64,000 bases of DNA, from positions 124,001-188,000 of the forward strand of contig CAWUHX010000351.1 of the NCBI GenBank assembly GCA_963922205.1. The letters run 5' to 3'. Every line of letters starts with the position of its first letter. The first letter of the stretch is position 1. The position numbers and the translations under genes are program-made. The stretch comes from Romanomermis culicivorax (lineage: Eukaryota; Nematoda; Enoplea; Mermithida; Mermithidae). Shown piece after piece: positions 34,001 to 46,000 of the stretch. The notes under the pieces were generated by a model. It was not told the origin of the DNA, did no database searches, and saw only the letters and a list, made by a program, of their open reading frames with translations.

Positions 34001-37000
34001 TTATCTTTTGGGCCAAAAGGTCAGGATTCAAACTGACCACAAACCATTATTATCAATGAGGGTCAATACACAGACTAATGACAAACTCAAGAGGTGATAC
34101 GCATTCATTTGCCAGTTTAATCACAAGTTGGAGTACGTGCCTGGCAGACAGAATGCCATGGCAGATTTTCTCTCCAGGAAGGAGGAACCGGATGAACAGA
34201 AAGAGAAGTTGCCACCAAAATGGGAGCTTATCTTTCAGAAAGAAGAAGTGAAATCTCTAACTGAAGATGAAGTCCTTAACCAAAACCACAAAGTTTTAGT
34301 GAAACAACTTCGGGAACTCAGAGGAGATGAAGTGGATGAGGCTGTAGGAGTCTTCACTCCGGTGAAGATGGCCACAGCTTCAGTGGCTTCAAAGTATGGT
34401 GTTAGTGATGAGACTCGACTTAATATTTCTCCAGAATTTGATAATTATCAAATGCCTGAGAAATATGAAATTGAGGCAGTAGTCACTAGACAAATGGCAA
34501 AAAACTTGCAGCAGGAGGAAAAAGGACATCCTCCTGGGCAAGGAAAATCTAAAGAAGAGGTGAAGAGAATTTTTGAACCAAAGGAAAAGGAGTTTGAAGA
34601 AGCCCCAGAGATTGAAGATGATAGACCGAAAGGGCTTATCTCAAACGCCTTGATGGCTCAGTTGCAAGGAAAGGATAAAGATTTAAAAGTGATCTTCGAG
34701 AAACTAGGTGCTAATAGTAGCACCAAGTCTCAAAGTAACTTTTGTATCGATCAAGGGATACTATATAGAGAGACTTTTGGCGAGGCAGAGGATCAAGTTG
34801 TTGTGCCCTCTGTTCTCAAAAAAGTTGTCCTGCATCAGTATCATGGAGCAGTGATGATGACGCATCAAGGGTTTAAGAGAACCCTTACTATTATCAAAAA
34901 GCGGTTCTGGTGGCCGAGCATCGAGAAGGATGTTCGGAGCTGGATCAGCTTTTGTCCGATATGTCAAATTGCGACTCCAGGAAAGGCTACAATACCGCCA
35001 TTAAATCCAATTATTCCTAGAGGACCATTTGACATAGTCTCTGTAGATATTGTGGGAATATCTCCCATGAGCGAGAAAAGACCGTATGTGATAGTATTTC
35101 AAGATTACTTTACAAAATGGGTGGAAGCAGAAATGATCCTGGATCAATCTGCTGTAACCATTGTGGACAGTTTTCTTCGAAATATTGTGTTCAGGCATGG
35201 AACCCCGGTGAAATTGTTGAGTGATAATGGTTCATGCTTTACAGCTGATTTGATGACGTCAGTGTGTAAATTGTTGGAGTGTCAGAAGATTTTCACAACT
35301 GCCTACCATCCACAAGGAAATGGAATGGTTGAAAAGTTTAACCAAACCTTGATCAAGCAGTTGCGAAAGGTTGCTATAGAGGATTCAGATAAGTGGGACA
35401 GATATTTGCAATCTGTCGTTTTTGCATATAATGCCACACCTCATACCTCAACGAAATGTTCTCCATTTGCCTTATTGAGAGGTCATGAGGCTAATTTTGG
35501 CATTAGTATTGGTGTTGCTAGAAACATAGTTCTGCCAATGAACTATGACCCTTATAAGCATATACTAACCGAAAGTTTAGTAGAAACTTATGAAGTCATT
35601 TCAGAGAATATCAGGAAGGCTGCGGAGAGCAGTAAAAAGTTTTTTGACCGTAAAGCAAAAGCTCATGATTATTCCGTCAATGATTGGGTTTTGCTGAAAG
35701 TCGATAAACAGAAAAAACTGGGTCTGCCGTGGCAAGGACCGTATGTTGTTACTGATAATAGGAGATTATCAGAGAATGTGCTTGAAATCGCTCACTGGAG
35801 AGAGCTGCTGAAAAAGCAGGTGGTATCCGTGAGCAGGTTAAAGCACTTTCGCTACGAGACCGGCAGATGGCTGCAGTCTAACGACGTGTCATCTAAGGAC
35901 ACGCAGTTTACTGTAGATTCAAAAATCAGTAATTATAAACTGCCGTAGCGCGTAGCGCTGTGTTTCGCGTGTGTATGTGCGTGTGAATACCCCCCCCTAT
36001 TTTTCGCCCCCAATCTTGTATTTAAGTACAAATTGTATTTAATTGTATTTATTTATGTATTTATCGCGTATTTATCGTGTATTTTTAATTTTCCCTCGCG
36101 TAAATCTAAAAATTTCTCAAAATTTTTGGTAAAAAACCACTCTTCGCAAAAACCTAAAATTTTAAAACTTTTTTCGCGGCCTAAATTTTAAATTTCCCCG
36201 AGTCCGATTAATTTTTTCGGAGGAAATAGTTAGTTGTTGCCCCCCAATTCTGTGAATATTGGAAGAATTGGGAAAACCGCTGAGTTTTAGAGTGAAAATA
36301 GACAAAAAGTAGCGAAAGCGGAAAATTTGTCGATTTTTCAGCTCTTATAAAAATTATCAAAAAATTTTCGAAAATTGATAGCGCAGAATTCGAAGAATTT
36401 GAGAAAGAAGCGGTCGAGATGTCCAGGCCCCCCAATGGACGCCGGACAAAGCAATACTTGGTCACGGACCCGCACGTGACCTACGGTCAGCCGCAGGTGC
36501 GGCAAAATAATCGGTATTTTCTAGTCGATGGTAAGCGACCTAAGTTTTTAAACTTAGTTAATTTAAAAATTATTTGGGCAAGGCAGGATGTTATAGCCCA
36601 CGGGTGTCTAGATGAAGGCCTAGACAATTGTAAAAATTTTAGTGGGAACAAAATTGTTCTGTCAGCTTGAAAAAGTGTGGCAAAGCTGCCTGTAGCGCAA
36701 AATTTGGACTTTTTGCGAAACTACATCATTCCTCTACACACATAGCGAGTTGAATAAATTCGTCTATGTGATGGGGAAGAAGTGGAGCATAGCAACTAGT
36801 CGACTAGGGGTAGATAATTTCAAAATTTATTTAATTCCATCTTAATTTACTTTTCTACGAATTTCCACATTTTGGGTAAATTACTAAATATATTTTAAAT
36901 TTCTTCTTGGAAATTCTTAATTTGTTGGGTTGATAGGCCATTTTGGGCGTTGGATCGAGACGGCATGCAGTCCAATGATGGAAGACGCAGGTGGTCTGTG

Positions 37001-40000
37001 CGTGTACTCCCCTATAAGTTAGAAGTCGGGGCCGCACTTGTGTTTAACTATCTGCCAACACTAACCCAATATATGTTTGGTACCTTATTGTCCCCTGCTT
37101 GCAATTTTTCTTTTTTCCGATTTGTGCTTACTATCTGTGGTGAAGGTAGAAATTAACCGATGTGTGTCCGCTTCGAGAAATTTTCATAAAAGTTGTAAAC
37201 ATTTTGTATGAATTTTTTAGACTACAACGTTAAACGCGTTGTCAGAGTCGGTGGATGAGAACAATGGTTCGCGACGAATTTCGGGAGATTTCTGTTGGAA
37301 TTGAGGGAACCGAAAATGGTTGAAATAGGTAAGGTGGCTCAGATGATCGAAACCTTGAAGGAGAGTAGGTTTCGAGGACAGCCAATTATCGGTTTCGATA
37401 CTGAGAAAGTTACTCAAGAGTATGTGAGTAAGGTTTTTGCGACTTCTGGGGTTGATAACCCAAAAGGTAAGGAGTTTGCAAGAGTCATTAGCTTCTCGAT
37501 GGTGACTGGAGACACCTTTGTTGTAGATACTACGACAATCATGCCGAAGGAATGGACGCTCATTCATGAGCTCTTAAATTCTGACATGCTTCTCGTTGGA
37601 TACAACTTGGTTACAGATCTGGTCGCCATCTGGAATGTTAATGGCGCAGGTAGAAAGCACCAGGATGTTGATCTAACACCGGAGATCAAGCATAGAGTAA
37701 CGTCTTCGTATGGCCGTTATTATGACGTAGCCAAGGTAGGAGACCAGTTGAACGGAAGATTTTTGGCAATGTCCAGGAAGTTGGGACTTTGCCCGGAGAC
37801 TTTTAAGCTGAAAGGATTGTTCACGGAGCTGTATCTGGCGGATGTCGGTTATTTCCAAATCGATTTCCGTCAGAGAGCGCAACGTGAACGATTCTGTAGG
37901 CACACGTTGACGCAGTTTGAAATACGGTATTCAGCACTGGACGCCTACTACTCATTGTTGGTTTTCCTAGCGTTTTTCCACTATGAGTTAGCTATGGAAG
38001 TCAAGGTCGGATTCCAGTATTTTCCGCATGATTTGATGAAAGCGGATCAAATTCAGATAATGGCTTTTAGGTTGTATAGGTTTTTTAACATGATACATGG
38101 TGAAAATTTTCCGCAGACTTTTTGTGGAAGTCCGGAGGTAGAGGAGCCGCAGTCATCGGCTATGTATCACGTGATGAGACAGGAGGTGTATGCCCATATG
38201 GCTGCCCAAATGGATACCTCATTTGGAGGCTATACGGAGTACAGCTTCCCTCATTACCAGTCAAATCCGAAGAGAGGGAGAGAAGTAAGCATCCCTAAAG
38301 GTATTCATCCTGATTATACCATCAAGGAGAAAAGTAAGAATGTGGATGGTAAGGATACGGTAAGTGAGGATGAAGAGTTCGAAGAAGCTTTGTCGGAAAA
38401 GCAGATTAGAACTCGAATTACGAAGAAGGTGGTAGATATGGTGAATCAAGGGAAGAGTTTCAGTAGACTTGATGAACCAGTATCTATGGTTTTATACGAG
38501 AATTTCCTAAGGTATAGGAAAGAAACGAAACAGTTGTTGGAGATAACATCTCTGGAAGTTGATTACCACGAGTATGAACCAGTCAGAGTTTCGAATGGTA
38601 AAGACTCGTATGTAAGACAACACTAGAGTATGGATATCGGTCCTTATTCTGAAATATTGATCGAGGACAATTTTAAGAATTTGGAGTCAGTGTGTAATAA
38701 AGTTCCGCTCACGTTTCATTTATTTTGGCCAGCTTGTAGAGAGGAAGCGGAGGAGTACCTTACCTCTCTCCTTGACCACAACTATTTGAGATCCTTTAGC
38801 CCTGAGGGAAAGGAACAACTCTTGAAGATGTTGTGGAGGGGAGATAGGTATGGTCAGTACTTATCATTTTTGAACAGTCTTCCAGTAACGGAGGTGCATA
38901 CTCCAACTAAGGGCGATGCTATTACATGTTGGGGAAATCGTTTCGGATTTTTGCCGATCCGATTTTGGCCCAAGACAAAGTCATGGGAGCAAAGACCGGA
39001 AGATAAAAGGAAGCATTTGGCGGAGTGTCCGCAGTACAAAGATAATCCGTACTGCTATCAGAGGTTTTATTTCCCCCAGATAGCTGTCCAAGTTCCAGGT
39101 TTGCGATACCCAATAGATATGAGTGAGGACGCAACGAAGGAGAATCAGAAAAAGAGCGTGTTAGCGTATCAACCAGAATACGTTCCAGGTTACGAGCCGC
39201 CATTTTTCAAGCCGATATTGCCGTCCGATGCTCCAGGTTTCACGATTACGCATATTGGGGATAAGGTTGTAGTGACGCCGACAGGTAAGCAGCCAGCAGT
39301 GCCGGTTACAGGCACTGAGGTAAGCACAATGGTGAGTCAACAATCTGGAGTTCATAGGAGTAGTTTGGATCAGGTGCAGGGGATGCAGGCTGAGCCTGTT
39401 GCGGCGAAAGCACAGCAACAAGCAATACCTGCAGACCTCAACACCCCCATAGACTTGAATCAGGTAGGAGACGATTTAGAAGTGGACAAGGAGGTCACTG
39501 TTGAATCGTTGATACAGCCTGATCAAGAAACACAGGTAACTTCTTTACTAGATCAGACAGAGAGTCTACTTTCTGGAATGGATGTCAGGGCAGAGCAAAT
39601 GCTGGATGAAAGCAATCTGATAATGATTGCTGCAAGTCCAACAATAGAGGAGATTGAAGCAAGGCTCAGGGAGCGAGCTGAAAAGGAAATTGAAAGGCAG
39701 AAAGAGATTTTCGCTAAACAGCTTGCGGAGCAGAAAGCGAGATTAGATCAGCAGCAGAAGCAGCTGGAGCAGGTATTGGCTGGTTTCACGGCGCAGCCGA
39801 CGCCTCTGGCAGTGCCTACAGTCGTGCAAGCTCCGGCCAAGCCGCCTACTGCTTATCATATCCCGAAATTGCCGGTGCAACCTGCTAGTACGCAGGTCAT
39901 CCAACCTGCGGTCAGCAAGGTTACGCCGACAGTTCAAGTAGCGCCCAGAGATCCAAGTATGGACCGTGGTATACCAGGTATGTATACTGCCAAAGAGGTT

Positions 40001-43000
40001 AGAAAGTTCAGAGCAGAAGGTCGTACGGACGATCAGATTAAAAGATTAGGAAGGAGAAAGTTAGCCCGAAGAGCCAATAGGGCTAAAAAGAGAGATGAAG
40101 AGGATGTCATTGAAATTAGTGATGGTGAAGGAGAACAGACAGGGAGTTCTACGTCTGTGGACTTGAAGTTTGCAGGATCTACAACTTTATTGATGGATTC
40201 AACCAAGTCCAAGACTGGAACTACGCCGACAAGCCTGATGCCTGGAACCAAAAGTTCTACGAGTCAGGTGCAGTCGACGGTTGCTTCGGCTAAAGTACCT
40301 AGTAAATCGTCTGCATCTCAGGTAAGTGCAACGACAAAAAGTACTTTGGCTAAGCCCGTGTCTAAAGCGGATAAGACTTCTCAGCAGAACCAGAGCAGTT
40401 CCGCAGGGAAAAAAGTTGTTTCTAAACCCTCTTCGTCGGAACCGACAAAATCGGTCAAGAGAAGTAGAGATAAGGAAGTAACTTTGGAGTACCTGAGTTC
40501 TGTTTTGAGAGACTACTGGGATGTCCATAAGAAGTTTCCCTTGGTGAAGGGAAGGATAGATTTTTCGACACCGGGGGTGATCGAATTTTTTGCTCAGGAT
40601 ATGCCAGATGATAATAGGAATCAAATCATCTGGGCATTGGTGAATAATGGAGTAGAGGAGCTTTACGAGAACTACGGGGATCACTTTGATGTTCAGGGTG
40701 GTTTCCTGTATGATCATGTAAATGTTCCTGAGCCCATTTGGGAGTATATTTGGCTCAAGTTCATGCCAAATTGGTTTCATCATTTTGATGCGGAAATAGT
40801 AATGGCAGCCGTGAGATACTTATGTACCATGGTGTTGCTAAAGTTAGAACAACAGCAGTTAGGCCCGAGACACATTGGTGCAGTGGATGCACGGGCCAAG
40901 TCATTTGTCACGGAAAGGTACTATTCTATCTACCTGCGAGGAGAAGGTAGTACTGCATTCAGGGAAGCCTATGCCAACCGAATGCAGGAACACCAACAAA
41001 CTGCAGTGGATATGGCAGCAAAAAGAAGGTTGTCGGACATGGTTCAGAAATTTTCTGGTAAGTTCCAGAAGGCCGAGGATGAGGAGGGGCAACCCTTCAA
41101 TATTCCCATTCTAACGGAGAGACAACCTAGGGATACATCCAGGTCCAGGAGCCAGCACTCGCGACAATCGTCTCACTCGCAGGGTCGGCACCAGCCTGGA
41201 GTATTCAAATTACCATATGCTAATCAACAGAGTCAAGGTAGGTCCAGTACCTCAGCTTCTGGAGTATCTTCCGTAAGTTCCACTCAGGGCACGTACCAGA
41301 GGGGAACTGGAGGGGGATATGGCCGAGGCTGGGGTCAGGGACAGGGTCAAGGAAGACCCTTCAAAATGGTTAATCCGCAACCGTATAGAGGACAGGTGAT
41401 GGGCGGACCCCCTCGTGCGGCCCAACCTCGAGGAGTTTTTGGGGGATTCCTCAGGGGTCGTGGAGCTCGGGGTGGTCCCTACCCTCGCCGTGGTAGCTTC
41501 CAATACGGCGGTTATGGTGGTGGCGGGCAACAATAATTTCATATAGCCACATACTTTTTGGACCAAAATTCGTTATTTCGTACAAATTTTATTTCAAAAA
41601 TACAAAAATACAAAAATACAAATAAAATATAAAATACAAAAAAAATATATTATCTCGTTTTATTGTTGCTTTAAATTTTAAATTTTTTCTCGTTTCCGGT
41701 GCCCAAAAGTTGCCCGGCGAAATTCGTCTTTCCGTCCATCTTATTTCGGGCATGTACATAGCCCTCGTATTTTTTCTCGTTTAATTTCAGGGCCTGAAAA
41801 AGATGAAGACGTGAAAATTTTAATTGCATTTATAAAATTTTCGTAATTAGATATTTGAAGTATTTTATAGAAAATCCTTTTTTACTGAGTAGATTTGTAT
41901 TGGACGGAGCGATGTGGCGAGCGGCCAACCGTGGAGGAAGCGCACCTGGGGCACCTCATCACCGAAGCTGTAAAAACCAGTACATGGGAGAAGAGGAACG
42001 GCGATGCCCCGGATCTAGGCACAGATCGACGTCAAAGTCCAGGCCGAACTACGTTCGTGATCGTTTCCGGTAGCCTGAAAAGGAGTGCCCTGCCGAATGG
42101 ATTGGTCAAGGTCGCCGTCACCTGAAGGACCTGATAGGGGCTGGATCACATTTTGGAGGGGGTAGCCCCAAAAATTTGTTTTCCGAGGGGAAAACTGTTA
42201 TGCAGTCGGGGCCTCAGTATGAGACTCACGCTGCAGAAAGGTTTTCACCTCCCGTTGGTCGGTTTTGAGGGCTGAGGGATGTTGAGGTGGTCTCAGGTGC
42301 ACGTGTTCAGCTTCCGGCGTCAGTGCGCAGGCGGTTGGACGCGGCGAAAAGTGGCCGAAAAGAAGTGATAATTTGCATAGATGTATGCTGCCACTGTTTC
42401 GCGGTTTTTCTGTTTGTTGGTCAGTGTGAGATTTATTTGTTTTTATGGAGCGACGCCGCCATCGCCTTTCTACAATATTTTTGTTTATTATTGTTATTTT
42501 GGCGTCGCCACTAGCTACCCAATACAACTTGAACCCGTAAGTATATTGTTCTGTGAGCGTAGGGGAAGGAGTTTATAAGGTTAGGAGTGGAGACTTGGGT
42601 AGGAGCTCCTGAGGTACGTGTCAAGGTGTTCTGCCTGAGGTTTGGTGAAAGTTCTGGCGAGTATCTGGTGAAACGTCTGGGAGAGTTTTGTGTTTATTGT
42701 TGTTGTTAGCCTGTGGTCAGAACTGTTGCATAGTGTTGACCCCACAGCTGCCTAACAAGGGCATAGGGGGTGGACCCCAAGTTTGTGGCGTTTTTGAGAC
42801 AAAAATTCAATAAAGTTGCCCAAAAATTTTTTTCACAGAAAAAATTTTCAATTTCGAAACTCTGGGGGTATGTACCCCCATATCCCCGTCCCCTCGTACA
42901 TGTGTGCTTCAAACTGCATAGAATTTTTTACTGAATTTATCGTCCATAAAACAGGAATTCACTGTGGGAAGTAAGCACATAAAATCCAGCTCAGTTTTTG

Positions 43001-46000
43001 AGAGATAAAGTTACAGCGCAAAGTCTTCTTAAAACTAAATCATAGGGATGTTCCTGTTAACTGAAACCGAAACCATGAAAACCATCTTTTTTTCTGAAAC
43101 CAAAACTGAAACGGAAACCGGGATTTTGGGGGTGAATTTTACAGCTTTCACAATTGTCAGCATAGTCTTAAAAATAAGGTATAAGATCAGCAGAATTCAC
43201 AACTCCATGAGAAGATAAAAATAATGTTGATGCTGTCATGCAATGAAAACTTTATTCAATGAGAAAATTAATATTTTACATACAAAATCAAATTTTTTTA
43301 TTTGAAAAATTTAAATGAAACCATGTTTCAAAAACAATAGCTTCTCTACTGCTTTGCCTGAAATATGATTTGGTAATGGCTGAAAGATGATTCTCGCACC
43401 ACTGAATAGCTATTCTGAAAGCACACTCATGGCTGGTGCTCTGAGGTAATGCCTTGCAAGTTTTACGAAAGTTGGGTATGTTTTTTTGTTAATTTGTCAC
43501 CATTGAAGTGGATCTATGTGACAGGATGCCCGTTTTTTGTTTAGATACGCTTTACATTAGCAAGTTAGGTTTCTGTATGCATTCAATATTCATGGTGCAA
43601 AAGCTCTCTTATCTTATTAAGCCCTCTTGCTTATTGGACCACAAATCAGTAGTGAAAGAAATTCCACTTGGAGCATTTTTACTGATAATTAATTCCAGTC
43701 GATTTTTCAGATCATTATATTGCTTCCAAATCAGTCTTTTATAAAATTTGGCGAGCTTAAATTTGTTGAAAAAATTCAGCAGCCAAAATTTGTTGAAAAA
43801 ATCTAGCAGCAAGAAGTGAGCAGATTCAATCTGCCTTACTTCTAGTTTTTTCATTCATTATCCCCTACTCACTGTTTTCATCAAGTTTATCAAAGCTCAA
43901 TTCTCGACAACATTAAAAGATTGATCATCAACAGCAATCATTTGCACAATAGCTATATCAATTTCATCAGGTCTCGGATTAGCATCATCCATTTTCTCGT
44001 GTACAACAAAATGAAAAAGAGAACTTTGGTTCTCCATTTCATCTTTCAATTTCAATAACTGTAAAATAAAGCATGAAAACCAGAAACCGGTCCATCCCTA
44101 CTACCAATCCCAAGCATTAAAATTGTGCCGATGAGGAAAAATCTGCAATTGTGTCAATGTAATATAGGGCCTACATATATTATTTTATAGGCTTGGCTGA
44201 ATCAGGAGCTTTTTAAAGGCATTCTTGTATGTTTTACCCTGTTGACCCGTTTGCGGATGGTACCCAATGACTGTAGCCAGAACTCAGTTGCACTAAACGG
44301 GTCTAAGCTCGAGCTCAAGATAATCTCGAACAAAAGGACGACCATCTCAGTTTCAGTGATTGCACTGACATGTCGATGATCTCAAGTTTGGTGTAAAATC
44401 AATGTCGTCAGTATTATCCCACATTCGATGTCGAGATTATCTCCAGCTCGAGCTGTCAGGTTGCACTAACACCTTCTCAGAATTTTTTAGGTCTAAAGCA
44501 AATAAATATAAAAATGTCTACAATTGCCATACTCGAGCCTAAACCTGAATATTAGTTAATCCTGAAGTGAGGATTGTTATTGCTAATGCAAGAAAGTAAT
44601 CTCGATATTTGGATTAGCTGAAACTGAGGATCAGTATTTGGTCCGGACGTTGAGATTATCCTCAGGCTGGGTTAATGCAACCAACCTCCGGTTTTTATTG
44701 TACTTAAGGACGGCCTTTTAATCACAGGCATAAGTTGTAAAAACCAAAATGACTATAATTTGTCCATCTATCTCTATTTTCCAGGGAGAGGCACAGTTTC
44801 GAATCAGTCAAGAGCTTGAATGCTATTGGTTTACCATTTCTATTCATTTGAATGAAGTCAGTCATCAGCATGATTGTATATAATGGTCATTCACAAAAAT
44901 TTTACTGTAGTTGACAAAATGCTAGGGGAAGGATAAAATGAACGAAGCTGCAGGATATATTTTTCACAAAAAATATTTTATGAGAAAGAACGAAAACCCA
45001 ATATTACAAAACTTAATTTTTTAAAACTCTCACCCAAGTTCCCAAAAACCTAGTCTACCCCTTTTTCTAGCTTGGCAACTATCCAAGCAAGTACATTCTC
45101 CTTTTTCTGTCTCATCGGGGCATTTACCAATAAACTACTGTATATTTTCGCTGGGAGACTATTTTTATAATATGCATCCGAATAAAAATGACAAAAATTA
45201 GTGCTATCGTCTAAATTTCTCACAAGAAGCTTCTACATTAAGATTTTTCACTCAAAAATGTGATACACTTTGCTGAGTACGCTCACAAATTTTCAGTAAG
45301 TTGCGAATTATGGCTCGGCTTGTAGTATTATACTTGCTTTTCACGTTCACTATTTAGGAGCATTTCAATACAAACAAACCACACAAATGAATACTTTTTT
45401 CTTCACGATTGATAAGCATATTTTTAGATTTAAAACCGCATGTTGCAGCTACGGAATTGTAGAATTAGTTCAAGTCCTTTCACAACAAAATGTACAATGA
45501 ATATGGCCTTCAACGGCTACTGATTTCTTTGAGAATATTGTTCGCCCTTGACATCTTTTTCAGAGTCTATCTAATTTTTCAGATTCTTCCAACTGAGAAA
45601 ATAAAACTTAATCTGAAGTTCAAACTGAATTTCTCTTCAAACATGAGGCCTGAAGGCCCATTTATTGTCCCACCCGTTACAAGGTACTCTACTGTGTAAA
45701 TGAAAGATGATTCATTCAATTTCGTCATTTTATTACGTGGAGAATTTCGAATCATGTTTACACTAGCCAATTAATTTTTTCATCCTGGCAAACTCATTTA
45801 TTCATTCAAATTCATTTCGCTTCATTCAGATTCATTCAAAAATTCATTTTACTCTGACCAGCAATTAAAGTTTACTGTAGTCAAAATATGTAATTCGCAG
45901 CATAGTTGCTTTAGTACTCTGCGCTCAAGCTACCAGATTTAAAAAAGTTAAAGCTGCATCAAAACTAGGAAAATCGCGTGCTGAAACCTGTTTACATCTA

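Larger units (their letters stand above)
28709..42757 (+). mobile_element. LTR retrotransposon 'D', Ty3 type, 14,049 bp, with DEDDy exonuclease
   Basis: It is bounded by two 478-bp LTRs and a 4-bp AGGG duplication. The order is LTR, leader with primer-binding site, gag-pol in one frame (PR-RT-RH-IN, the Ty3 order), a 0.47-kb spacer, spliced ORF2 with an exonuclease domain, ORF3, a 0.74-kb 3' region and LTR. It is about twice the length of a usual Ty3 element because of ORF2, ORF3 and the spacers. The LTRs differ at 4 of 478 positions (0.8%), all transitions, so the insertion is young. Gag-pol has two TGA codons and ORF2/3 has two stops, so this copy is probably not autonomous. Confidence 0.93.
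28471..45135. mobile_element. TIR DNA element 'copy A', interrupted by LTR element D and a hAT element
   Basis: The left end (28471-28708) and right end (about 44960-45135) are long inverted repeats. TAGTTTATT and AAATGCC lie at the outer edges, followed by TACTTGCTTGGATAG and CTAGAAAAAGG blocks. The middle (42758-44900) matches copy B at 48.3-49.7 kb. Neither copy has a transposase frame, so it is a non-autonomous family. LTR element D occupies 28709-42757 and a hAT element 43043-44100. Confidence 0.7.

Noticed and set aside
30024-34097. Alternative nuclear code with TGA read as Trp
   Set aside because: Abundant TGG codons in the same frames, scattered TAA/TAG stops in the older copies and a TAG-terminated host gene favour ordinary nonsense mutations.
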